Assembly: GCA_030407315.1 (NCBI GenBank)
Contig: JALQPE010000346.1
Location: 1-64,000 of the forward strand
Reading direction: 5' to 3'
DNA from: Asparagopsis taxiformis
Lineage: Eukaryota; Rhodophyta; Florideophyceae; Bonnemaisoniales; Bonnemaisoniaceae
Length of the DNA stretch: 64,000 bases
Of this stretch, positions 9,637 to 19,273 are shown one piece after another. Numbering within the stretch: position 1 is the first letter of the stretch; each line of letters opens with the position of its first letter. The notes below the pieces were generated by a model. The model made no database searches. It saw nothing but the letters and a program-made list of their open reading frames with translations, and was not told the origin of the DNA. Both the position numbers and the translations under genes were made by a program.

Positions 9637-11943
9637 CTAGTAGCGACGAGAACGCTTGCCCGCAGGGTCATACGGACCAGGGCCTTCGCCGCGGCTATCG
9701 TGGCTGCGGCTGCGAGTGGGCTGAACGAAGCCCGGCGCGTACGGATCGACGGTCTGCGTGACCACGGGGGCTCGCTCGCGACGAGACGCGGGATCCCTAG
9801 CGTAAGGATCCGCAGTCCCGTGACTGCGCGTATCCGAAGGGCGCGCCGGAGCGGGGTCGCGTGGCAGGTACGCCGCTGCGTGACCATACCCGACGGGGTC
9901 GCCGAAGCCGCCGCCACTCGCGTAACCGTACGGTTCATTACGAACGCCAACGGGCGGCGCGTAACTACGAGTCGCCGCGGCGAGACGCTCCGAAATCGCG
10001 CGTTCCGTTGCCAAGCGGGCAGTCAGGTCCAACGTCTGGGCCCTGAACTCTTCGGCTGCGCGAGCCACGGACGAGATGAGGGAACGGATAACCCAGCCGT
10101 CCGTACGAGGCGGAGCGGACATCGACGTACCGAGAAGCCGGCGGGCATCCTCATCGGAGACGCGGTCGTCCAGGCTAACGAAGCGTGGCGCGCGTTCGGC
10201 CGGCGTGGCCACACTCGGACGACTGACCTGGGCAACGTTGCCCCCTCCCGTAGCCTCGCGTGGCACGACCTCTCGAGGACCCGGCGCACGCGGCGCTTCC
10301 TTTTGATGGCCACGACGGCCAGAACGCGTCCCTCGGGGGCGCTCGTTGCCCCCGAGGCCGCCGAAATAACCGGCACGATTGCCACGACGGCGTTCGGAAC
10401 GGGAAGCGACCCGCGGCACGTAAGCCCCATCGCTACGAACGGAGACGAACTCCTGGTTATCGCCGCTTGCGTAATCGGGACGTATAACCCGATACTCCGG
10501 CCCCAACGCAAGGGCGCCGCGAACCTCAGCCAACGCGCTGGTGACGGAGACAAACGTGTCGGAACCGTCAACCGGGATTGCACGAAGCATCTCGTAATCG
10601 GCCAGGAAGTCCAACGTGGACTCCGGCAGTAGGCACGCGCGCCCGAACACACGACGTTCCACGAATAGCGAGCACGCGAGCATCGCTGCGTGTTCGATGT
10701 CCACGGCCATAAGGAAACGTTCCTTCACGGGGGCAGGCGCGTCCTTCACGGCATCGGTGAAATAATGTACCACGCGTGGTAATAACGTGGACGACCCACG
10801 GGGGTACGGAAACTCCTCGACTACTTCCGGCAACGGCGGGAAGTAGAGCTCGCTCGGGACGACCCACGGAGCTGACGCGTGCGACACACGATAGTCGTCC
10901 GCGTTCACGTGGCGGAGAGCGAAGTGGTCATCGTACGACACGACGCTTTTGGAGATGACGCTCAACGAAAGAGCAGTCTTCCATTCGGCACGTTGCCTTT
11001 CGGAAAGTGTCCGCGGACATACGAATACGGACGACACCGAGATGAACGGCGGTTCCTCGGGCGTCCCCTTCCATAAGTATGCGTCCATACGGTCGACGTA
11101 GATCGCGTCGTTGACGTCACGCAACCACGAGCGGTCGCAACGTATCGACGCCGGGATCTGGTAACGTTCCGATCCCGGCGGCCCGTTGGCGAAACGACGC
11201 CCGGCTGCTCGCCCCCACGTATCTTCGGCGGAACGCATATAGTCGACGACCGCGCGGGCGTCCAGACGATCTCTGGCCAACGTGGCGAGATCGTCATCCG
11301 TGATACCCACGCGGGGCAACGCAGCCCACGCGTGGGTCAGGACGCCTACGTTTAGCGCCGCACCGCCACGTGAGGCGGTGCCGACTGTCCCAACGGGGTC
11401 ACCACCCTCCGGCGAGGGGTCCTGGCGAGGAGAACGCGGCGAGCCATCACGACGAGGCACGCCCGTGCGGGCCGCCGCCACAGCACGACGCGAACGAGCG
11501 GCCGCTGCCATCGCGGCTACACCCATCGAAGGGGCCGTGGCATCCGGAATGATGGGTGACGAATTCCCCGAGTCGGACGCCGTTGCGTCATCATCACGTG
11601 GGACGACGGCCCTAGCAGCCTCGGCAGGCGTCACGGAAGCCACCAGGCGAGACGGAGCCATGGGGCGAGACGAAGAGGCGACGGCCTGCGAAGCAACGGC
11701 TTCTCCCGCCCTCACGGATGGGGCGGGCGCGACGGACGCTTCCGTCGCTGGCGGCGCACCGGCCCCGACGAGGGAGGGAGCGCCCTGCGAAGGGGTTCTC
11801 GCTCCACCTCCAGCAGGGCCGGCGGGCCGCGGGGTGTTAGCATCGGTACTGCGAGTCGTAACCATCGTGGTTACGCTGTACACGATAATTACGACGAGTG
11901 CAACGAGCACGACGACGAGAGCCACGCGGGCTAAACGGAACAA
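9637..11943 (-). CDS. Antisense ORF of Gypsy-A (768 codons, unknown function)
   Basis: Uninterrupted ORF opposite to gag-pol, between pol and the 3' LTR. Residues about 6-24 form a hydrophobic stretch (one candidate membrane segment or signal anchor), followed by ~170 residues rich in Ala, Pro and Ser. A globular region spans about 200-510, and the C-terminal part has a likely coiled coil around 630-680 and an Arg/Pro/Gly-rich tail. The globular part shares ordered motifs with the antisense protein of Gypsy-B1: DAIYVDRM/DALYVERM, NADDYRVSH/TANDYRVFA, and a FTDAVKDAP/FHNSALRDAP helix block. It is therefore a conserved protein and not a chance ORF. I recognise no enzymatic domain. Antisense ORFs are known in some plant Gypsy lineages; homology to those is untested. 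Confidence 0.75.
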   Translation of the reverse strand: MFRLARVALVVVLVALVVIIVYSVTTMVTTRSTDANTPRPAGPAGGGARTPSQGAPSLVGAGAPPATEASVAPAPSVRAGEAVASQAVASSSRPMAPSRLVASVTPAEAARAVVPRDDDATASDSGNSSPIIPDATAPSMGVAAMAAAARSRRAVAAARTGVPRRDGSPRSPRQDPSPEGGDPVGTVGTASRGGAALNVGVLTHAWAALPRVGITDDDLATLARDRLDARAVVDYMRSAEDTWGRAAGRRFANGPPGSERYQIPASIRCDRSWLRDVNDAIYVDRMDAYLWKGTPEEPPFISVSSVFVCPRTLSERQRAEWKTALSLSVISKSVVSYDDHFALRHVNADDYRVSHASAPWVVPSELYFPPLPEVVEEFPYPRGSSTLLPRVVHYFTDAVKDAPAPVKERFLMAVDIEHAAMLACSLFVERRVFGRACLLPESTLDFLADYEMLRAIPVDGSDTFVSVTSALAEVRGALALGPEYRVIRPDYASGDNQEFVSVRSDGAYVPRVASRSERRRGNRAGYFGGLGGNERPRGTRSGRRGHQKEAPRAPGPREVVPREATGGGNVAQVSRPSVATPAERAPRFVSLDDRVSDEDARRLLGTSMSAPPRTDGWVIRSLISSVARAAEEFRAQTLDLTARLATERAISERLAAATRSYAPPVGVRNEPYGYASGGGFGDPVGYGHAAAYLPRDPAPARPSDTRSHGTADPYARDPASRRERAPVVTQTVDPYAPGFVQPTRSRSHDSRGEGPGPYDPAGKRSRRY

Positions 11944-12457
11944 GAGAACGAAAGGAACGGAGGTAGTAGTACCCAGCGGGGGAAGAGGATAAGGGGAACG
12001 AAAGGCAACGGCCTGGATGACGATGGTGAGAGGAAGGGTGAGCGACGATCGCTATCACGTTAAGCCGCCGCTTAAATATCCTTCGGACGACCGTTGTCGA
12101 CATGCCCGCTGGCAGATTCACGAAAAGGCCGCGGCCTGCGCTCGTATCGCGCTGAATTGAAGCACACCCGCGTGGTGGAACTGGACACTGCATCCGTTGC
12201 AGGAAAACGCCTAAGCGAGGCATTGACGTACGACGCCAACGGGCGGGCCGCGATGATTACGAAAGAGCCGGAGCGCACGCGCGCGCTCCGGCGCCGTGGC
12301 GATTCGATCAGCCAACCGGGCCATGTACGTTTCAACGAGATTTTTCGGGACAACTGCCACGTCCGCAGTTGTACCCGAAAAGGCGCCACGGCCCCGTGTC
12401 TCAGGCGCGTCCTGACGGGCCTCGCGTGGCCGGGACGTCCACGTGTGGGGGTGGGGC
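11944..12457. other. Gypsy-A 3' internal spacer with polypurine tract
   Basis: No supported gene. It would contain the promoter of the antisense ORF, which reads leftward from here. The last ~14 bases (GTGGGGGTGGGGC, ending 12457) are G-rich and directly abut the 3' LTR, as expected for the plus-strand priming polypurine tract. Confidence 0.6.
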
Positions 12458-13119
12458 TGTGTAGTATACGTGGCAATTCCGAAATTGCAAATATTTACGT
12501 TTTTCCGCGGAATTCGAATCTCGGCGGACACGACCGGCGACAGCAATGAACGAACATTGCTGGCGCATGCGCGCGCGCAACCTGCACACGTGTGCAACGA
12601 ACGTATTGGCAACGGCCAACGGACCAACGGGTCCCTACGTGTGACCCACAAGGTCCCTTCCCATTCGGGGACGTTACGAGCAGTGTTTACACTGTAAAGC
12701 GATGCCATCGTGGCTATATAGGTATTGGCATCGTGCCGGGAGGGAAAGGGGACAAGACAACGATCGAGCAACGGCTCTAGTCTACGACTGACTTCTACGT
12801 TTTACGTTTACGTTCTGCCTAACGAGGCCTCGTCTCCGTCGAGCTGCGTACTCCCTACCCATCGCCGCACGTAAGGCTGATTGCGTGTAGTGCCTCCGGG
12901 CTTGGTTGAGAGCGCCTCCGGTGACGTGCCACCTCGTTTACCGAACGTAATCCTCACGTGGATTGTTGCGTCGTGACGCTCGTGTCTACTCGCTAACCTA
13001 TCTCTACCTTTCTACCTAACATACAGTCAAACACCAGCGGGTGGACTGCTCGTTTCGTTTCGTAAGGACAGCGTGTCCGTAGCTCGTACCAGCTATCTAG
13101 AACTAACGTGGTTCCACAC
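12458..13119 (+). repeat. 3' LTR of Gypsy-A
   Basis: Near-identical to 2-662. It starts TGTGTAGTATACG after the G-rich tract and ends at the shared GTGGTTCCACAC, after which the two copies diverge. TATATA is at 12715-12720. Confidence 0.9.
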
Positions 13120-13488
13120 CGTCGAATATTAAAAGTATGACAGGAGCAGTAGATAGCATACGAGAAGTATTAAAACATATGCTATTGCTCCCTGCTATGA
13201 AGTTCTGTCTTTCTCATCTCAACATTATTCGCTTAGCCCACCTTTCTATTTTCATCTATACATCTGACCTTCATGTCATAGTTTAGTGCTACTAAGCCTA
13301 TTGATTGCTACTTTTTTGTATTAGTCTACAACTTTACATGATTTCACTAGCTAGACCGTAGGGGGAGACTAGTTTTAGACCTTGACAACCCGTGAGGTTC
13401 GACTATAAGAGACGTTGCTGAGATAACACATGACACAGAATGCTCCTGGAAGCCACTCACAGCCGTACAAACGTTTTGCTGAGCCATG
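13120..13488. other. AT-richer flank after Gypsy-A, no gene seen
   Basis: No supported ORF. Base composition changes sharply at the LTR boundary. An imperfect hairpin lies at about 13140-13200, where a GGAGCAGTAGATAGCATAC-like arm is mirrored by ATGCTATTGCTCC. Confidence 0.4.
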
Positions 13489-14080
13489 TTCCTGACTTCC
13501 CAATTCCTACCTCACCCTTCCCTAGGTGGGAGGGGGACGAAACTCTGAGCCCCTTACAGCGGAAGCCGTTTACCGGGGATTCTTACAGCAAAGTCATCGT
13601 TACGATGACTTTGCTGTAAGAAAGCGTTTCAATTACAGTGGCCAAGAATTTTTTACCGGGTAAAAAAAATCATGGCAGCTGTAATGATTTATTTTCTTAC
13701 AGCAAAGTCATCGTAACGATGTCTTTGCTGTAAGGAAACGTTTCCATTGCAGTGGCCAAAAAAATTTTACCGGGTAAAAAATCAGCAAGAATTTTTACCG
13801 GGTGAAAAATCGGGGCTGCTGTAATGATTTATTTTCTTACAGCAAAGTCATCGTTACGATGACTTTGCTGTAAGAAAGCGTTTCAATTACAGTGGCCAAG
13901 AATTTTTTTCCGGGTAAAAAATCATGGCTGCTGTAATGATTTATTTTCTTACAGCAAAGTCATCGTAACGATGACTTTGCTGTAAGCCTCCCTGGTAAAT
14001 TGCTTCCGCTGTAAGCGGCAGGGACTTCCGTCCTTTTCCGACCTAGGGAAGGGTGAGGAAGGAATTATGAAGTCAGGAAA
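13489..14080. repeat. Fold-back repeat FB1 with four 39-bp palindromes
   Basis: The outer arms are imperfect inverted repeats: the left side (TTCCTGACTTCC ... CTCACCCTTCCCTAGG ... TTACAGCGGAAGC) mirrors the right side ending GAAGTCAGGAA. Inside are four copies of a palindrome with arm CTTACAGCAAAGTCATCGT, one central base pair, then its complement, at 13582-13620, 13696-13734 (one mismatch), 13836-13874 and 13948-13986. Between them are smaller palindromes around TTTTTACCGGGTAAAAA. Nothing in it is coding. It resembles a MITE or fold-back element. Confidence 0.8.
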
Positions 14081-15180
14081 CAGGGTATAGGAATGGTATG
14101 GACGGCTGTAGGCGGCATTTGGTAACACATTGTGTTGTTTACACCCGGTTTGAGCTGGGTGTTGTGTCTAGTATAGTTGGAGGAGTGCACGAAATTTCGA
14201 CCACGTGGTCGGAAATGGTTCAATTTTCTCACGACAGAGATTCTGACTTTCGAAATTCAAACTCGTTAAAGTGGACTGGAGTTGGTGTGAACACCTCCAG
14301 GACCTCTGGGAAGGTTCTGGTAACACATGTCCTGTGACTGCACGCGGTTATCCTCTCTGAAATCAACCATAGATTATCGGAGGGCAAAATCTACTCTTGG
14401 TGCCGTGTGGCACATTGACTATACAAAACCGTCTGTTTCCAGTTTTTTTATACTGTACTCTCGAGTAGATAGGAATTCAGCAGTCCAAGTAAAGAATGGG
14501 CCATATAAATGTTTCATTTCAACACAAGCATTGTGCAATTCAACCTCTTCCAGGTCCAAAAACTTGTCCAGAGTACACTTCCAGGCCATCGCCTGGGAGC
14601 GTACTCTGGACAATGTTTCGGACTAAGTGCACTTTCAAGTGCATGCACTTGGAGGCATCCAGTCCAAATCTACGTCGTTCCGACAAAGTTGAATTTTGGC
14701 CATGGCCGAAATTCATCACATCTGCAGTTCTGAGAATCTGATGACCAAAAATCGATGCATTCTGCCAGCCCTAGTGCGCAAGCCAGAAGCTTTACGGACA
14801 GATAAAACACCTTTCTGTACTCCCCAGAGCCACTCCAGCCCTTATACACTACGGTGTTGAAAAGGGGGCCTCAGACAGTACGGTGAGACAGTGATTTTTA
14901 CTGCCTCACTGTACAATGATCTTCAGTAAGTAGGATATTCTCTAGGCCTAGCACGGGAGAGAAAGATGGAAGCGTAGGCATGCAGAAGTATAGAGGCAAT
15001 AGTATGTGTAGACTATGGCAGTGGTAGAAAAGTATTTCATGCACGAAAAGGACTGGTAGAGTGACACTAGAGAAGTGGTGCTTAGCAGGAAGGGAGGTGG
15101 AGATGATGAAGGAGGACAACAGACATGAGATCGAGGGTTGAGACCAACGGCTTACAGACGGAGCAGTTTACCAGGGATGT
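14081..15180. repeat. Segmental repeat copy 1
   Basis: Non-coding. Blocks at about 14220-14330 and 14420-14600 recur in diverged form at about 15585-15670 and 16110-16240. A single unit of the 172-bp repeat lies at about 14670-14840. The small ORFs here have no recognisable domains. Confidence 0.55.
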
Positions 15181-15470
15181 TTACAGCAAAGTCATCGTTA
15201 CGATGACTTTGCTGTAAGAAAACAATTCATTACAGTAGCCACGATTTTTTACCGGGTAAAAAAATTCTTGGTGATTTTTTACCCGGTAAAAATTCTTCGC
15301 CCACTGTAATGTTTTCTTTTCTTACAGCAAAGTCATCGTAACGATGACTTTGCTGTAAGCATCCCTAGTGAATTGCATCAGCTGTAAGCGGCTGGGAGCT
15401 TTGTCCCTCCCTCACCTTGGGAAGGGTGAGATAGGAATTGTGAAGTCGGGAACATTGTGGAAGGATGGTT
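15181..15470. repeat. Fold-back repeat FB2 with two palindromes
   Basis: A shorter relative of FB1. The TTACAGCAAAG...CTTTGCTGTAA palindrome is at 15181-15217 and 15321-15359, with TTTTTACCGGGTAAAAA-type palindromes between. The right arm (CTGTAAGCGG ... CTTGGGAAGGGTGAG ... GAAGTCGGGAA) is clearly homologous to that of FB1. Confidence 0.75.
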
Positions 15471-16239
15471 TCGACGGCTTCGGGCGGCTTTCAAGAGCAA
15501 TCTGTGTCTTTTTCACCCGGTCTGAGGTATCTAAAAAGTTCAGTATTGCGAGAGGAGCACGCAAAATTTCAACCACGATTTTCTCATGACAGAGATTCTG
15601 GCGGTCGAAATTCAAACTCGTTAAAATGGACTAGAGTTGGTGTGAACACCTCTAGGACCTCTGGAAAGGTACTGCCTGCACATTTTCCGAGGCTACAAGA
15701 GGCTGTTCTCTCCAATATCAAGCATAGATTATCGATGCACAAAATTTACTCCTGGTACTGTGTAGCACATTGACTATACAAAACTGTCCGTTTACCGTTA
15801 TAATACACCCTACTTTCAAGTAGGTAGGAATCTAGATATTCACTTTACATCGATGATTATGAAGCAGGTTAGGCTAGGATAGGAGGGTAGGCATGGAGTG
15901 AAATGAAGGCAGTGGTATGAGTAGACTATGGCAGTGGAAGACAGGTATTTAATTCACAAGAGGGGCGTGTGAAGTGACACCAGAGGCACGGTGTGTCACA
16001 GGAAGGGAGATTGGGATGATGAAGGAGGAGTAGAGACCTGAGAAATGGGTTGTTGAGGAATGATTCTAGCTCCAGTACATAACTACATTGCTCCTCTATA
16101 GGCCACGGCAATCGACTCCAGCAGTCCAAGAAAAATGTACTATACGAATGTTTCATTTCAATATCAGAATTGTGCAGTTGAGCCTCTTCAAGGTCCGAAA
16201 ACTTGTCCAGAGTACGCTTCCAGGCTACTTGAAGGCATT
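15471..16239. repeat. Segmental repeat copy 2
   Basis: Diverged direct duplicate of 14081-14660. It includes the GAAATTCAAACTCGTTAAA block and the GTTTCATTTCAA ... ACTTGTCCAGAGTAC block, with an extra ~270-bp stretch around 15840-16110. No gene seen. Confidence 0.5.
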
Positions 16240-16940
16240 CAGACCACTTGCACATCGTTCCGACAAATTTCAATTTTGGCCATCACATCTCCAGTTGTGA
16301 GAATCTGATGACCCAAAATTGATACATTCTGGCATCCCTACCACGCAAGCCAGAAGCTTTGAGTACAATTAGACCATGTCTCAGTGCTCCCTAGAGCCAC
16401 TCCATCCCTTCTAGACCACTTCCACATCGTTCCGAAAAAGTTCAATTTTGGCCATCACATCTCCAGTTGTGGGGATCTGGTTGCCAAAAATCGATGCTTT
16501 CTGTCAGCCCTAACGCGCAAGCCGGAAGCATTGCGAACGCATAGAACACTTTTCCGCACTCCCCAGAGCCACTCCATCCCTTCCAGACCAATTCCACATC
16601 GTTCCCACAAAGTTCAATTTTGGCCATCATATCTCCAGTTATGAGAGTCTGATGGCCAGAAACCGATGCATTCTGTCAGCCCTAACGCATAATCCAGCAG
16701 CTTTACGAACGCATAGAACACTTTTCCGTACTCCCTAGAGCCACTCCAACCCTTACAGACCACTTCCACATCATTCGGACAAAGTTCAGTTTTGGCCATC
16801 ACATCTCCAGTTGTGAGAATCTGATGGCCAAAAATCGATGAATTCTACCAGCCCTTCCACGCAAGCCAGAAGCTCCTAGTACAATTAAAACACGTTTTAG
16901 TGCTCCCTAGAACCACCCCAACCCTTTCAGACCACTTTCC
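16240..16940. repeat. Tandem repeat, about four units of 172 bp
   Basis: The phrase TTCAATTTTGGCCATCA recurs near 16269, 16441, 16613 and 16785 (a 172-bp step; the last copy has CAG for CAA). Each unit also carries CAGCCCT...CGCA...CCAGAAGC and CTCC(C/T)AGAGCCACTCCA. A lone unit is at about 14670. The paired 62-codon minus-strand ORFs here are echoes of the repeat, not genes. Confidence 0.75.
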
Positions 16941-17035
16941 AGCCTTTTTCGCGGGGTCCGAAATCGCCTCCTTCCCGAGTGAGAAACATCAGTCCCTCTC
17001 ATATGCTTACAGAGAAGTTGGTTTACCATAGTTTC

Positions 17036-17262
17036 TTACAGCAAAGTCATCGTTACGATGACTTTGCTGTAATGTTTTGTTTTCTTACAGCAGAGTCATC
17101 GTTAAGATGACTTTGCTGTAAGCAGCCGGGGTAAACTGCCTTTGCTGTAAGAAAACCGAATAGCAGTTCCGACAGCTTGTCCTGAGAAAGCAAATCCGCC
17201 TTAACGATGACTTTGCTGTAAGAAAACAGAGAAATTACAGTTCCGACAGCTTGTCCTGGAAA
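17036..17262. repeat. Fold-back repeat FB3, palindrome cluster
   Basis: Same palindrome family at 17036-17072 and 17084-17122 (imperfect), with half copies near 17190-17221. It lies in GTAAACTGCC/GTTTACCATAG contexts similar to FB1 and FB2. Confidence 0.7.
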
Positions 17263-18388
17263 CCCCTCCTCCCGGATCAGTTTATATTCTGTTACCTACC
17301 CTAGAGCTCTAATGACGTGCCCAGTCCCAAGTTTCGCATCTGGTGCTAGGCAGAAAGGCTGATTAGCGAACTTCATTCGAAGGATGAAGTCGACATTCTG
17401 TCCCGTCTGCAGCCATTACATGCCGTTGGCGCCGATTACAGCGGTGATTACACCGTTTGTGACGTAGCCATCGGCGCCGATGATTTATGCGCCGTAACAC
17501 TTGAACGCGCCCATCGCACACGCAATTGCGTGTACATTAATGTACTGCCATATTAGGTTTTCCCAAATCCTCGTCCGCCCACACGCTCAATTCATGCATG
17601 CATTCCCTCACCGCCTTCCGCTCCCGTCATACGCACCCTTTCGCCCGTCTCAATGCCCCCTTGCCTTGACATCCCTCCTATATCAACTAGTTCGATTCGC
17701 ACCGCGTTGGTCCACTTAGGATGACCATAGTCTCCGCGCCCATTCTTCGACCACATTCGCCGTCCAGTCGCGCCCAATCCCAACTGCCGCACACATACAT
17801 AAACGAGCTCCCCATGATCACTTTCGCCCGGGCTGTCCCAACGGGCATACGATTCCATCCATACCCTGTCCGCAGATGAGCTCAACTCCCTCGTACCACT
17901 CCCTTGACGCCATTCGCACCTTCCACACACCCACCTCGCTGTTTCTTACTACCCTTCACACACACCTCGCAGCTGCCCAATCACATCTTCCAGTCAGTTA
18001 CACTCGGTGATCCATTATCGATTCTCACTAGAATAGATACACCACTGCTAACCTGATAACACGAACATTTCGTGTACTCTCATTGCTGCGCCAAGCGACA
18101 CTATCCTTCAAACCTAGATTCGGACCTCTCCAGTCAATCCCACTTATCTAGCAACCACGTCTCAGTCGCCTTCGTTGCGAGCACGCCCATTGAAACAGCG
18201 GCATTCATGCATTCACTGCCCCTCTTGGCACCGACGATCACTGTTTAGAGAAGATAAGCGCCGCCCCGTCCCGTACTGCAGCCCACCGTAGCGCCGCACC
18301 GGGCTGCGCAATATACCATGTACAAAGTCGCGCAAATCTCTCTTCAGATATCTGAGTTAGAATTGTGACCGCCAGACTATCCAGCGCG
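17263..18388. other. No gene recognised
   Basis: About 1.1 kb without a convincing ORF. The stretch near 17400-17480 contains several GGCGCCGA/TCGGCGCC-like inverted words. Nothing else stands out. Confidence 0.4.
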
Positions 18389-18895
18389 CTACCAACAAAC
18401 ATGTACACTGCGTCGCACAAACAATTGCAGTATGCGTGCTCGGCAACCAATGGAGCACTCGCACCTGCACCCACAATCATCCACGAAATAATTCGACACA
18501 AAATCCACCCGACGAAGTCTCTCTTAATTTTGAATCCACCCACCAATACCAATATGACATCGACATTGCGCACTATCGCTAACACGTCCATCCAACGTAC
18601 ATTGCTCCATCTCATAAATGAACCCCTGATTCCCTGCATCCGACGCGTTGAACAACCGCAAAGACGCGCACGTAAACCCCAAAGCGTCCTCCAACAACTT
18701 GAGATAACTAATCCCCAGCCCGGAAAACTCATAGCGATCCGTCTTCGACCGCTCCCGATACACAATCGGGCTCTCCAGCAACGTGCAACAGCACAACTGC
18801 AAGCCGTCCAACGGGCGTGCACGCGGGGTCTGCGCCAGCACAACGGCAAGTATCGCCTGAACAACGAGCAATTTCCGCCAGATCATCACTGCCAA
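18389..18895 (-). pseudogene. Broken ligand-binding-domain gene, ionotropic-glutamate-receptor/solute-binding-like
   Basis: The reading frame starts at ATG 18895 with a signal peptide (hydrophobic KLLVVQAILAVVLA). A stretch like receptor lobe S1 follows: ESPIVYRE, then F-SGLGISYLKLLEDALGF, resembling the 'G+.ID.L..LA..LGF' pattern of SBP_bac_3 and iGluR S1 domains. After HIGIGGW the frame has an in-frame TAA, then continues ERLRRVDFVSNYF, matching the family's T-ER-..VDFS.PY motif, and closes at about 18389. The nonsense codon and the missing second lobe and channel make this a pseudogene fragment. It is probably host-derived. Confidence in the fold is moderate because only two motifs are visible. 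Confidence 0.5.
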
Positions 18896-19231
18896 CTACC
18901 AACCATCCTCCATCGCGTCTGTTGGCACGCCTTTTATGCGCCCCAGTACATGAGCCATGTGAAACCGTGTCCTCGTCCCGATTTGCCATCTTACTATGAC
19001 AAGTCGTCCACCCGTAAACGCGGAATCAAGACCGAGCGCGAAGACATGTAACCTATCCACTGTTCGCGCATTGTGTAACCGAGCGGGCGTTTGTGTATGC
19101 CGCATGCGTATCGGACGTGGAATGAGCACACAGAGATACGTCGCGTTTCGTTTTCTGGTTTGTTTCGATCCCATCCGGCGTGAAGCAGCGCGGCGGTTTA
19201 CATTCGTGAAACAAGGATGTATCTGCGTATT

Positions 19232-19273
19232 GCGTGATGCCGCTTGCAACTTAAGTTGCAAGCGGCATCACGC
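19232..19273. repeat. Perfect 42-bp palindrome
   Basis: Arm GCGTGATGCCGCTTGCAAC followed by TT|AA and the exact complement; no loop. It could extrude as a cruciform. It is not part of the neighbouring repeat families I can see. Confidence 0.85.

Larger units (their letters stand above)
1..13119 (+). mobile_element. Gypsy-A chromoviral LTR retrotransposon, full length
   Basis: Complete Ty3/Gypsy element. Order: 5' LTR, primer site, gag in several frames, pol (protease, RT, RNase H, integrase, chromodomain), ~1.9 kb non-coding, an antisense ORF, G-rich polypurine tract, 3' LTR. The LTRs differ by only a few short indels (for example near positions 75 and 417 of the 5' copy), so the insertion is recent. 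Only one base precedes the 5' LTR in this window, so a target-site duplication cannot be tested. The sequence is extremely rich in ACG-containing words and short hairpins. It is homologous to, but well diverged from, Gypsy-B. Confidence 0.92.

Noticed and set aside
9700..10632. Plus-strand ORF of 310 codons opposite the Gypsy-A antisense gene
   Set aside because: The minus-strand frame is far longer, has a homologue in Gypsy-B1 and protein-like composition, so this is a shadow.
13582..13986. Regularly spaced repeats that could suggest a CRISPR array
   Set aside because: The repeats are full palindromes separated by other palindromes and similar spacers, in a eukaryotic transposon context with no cas genes.
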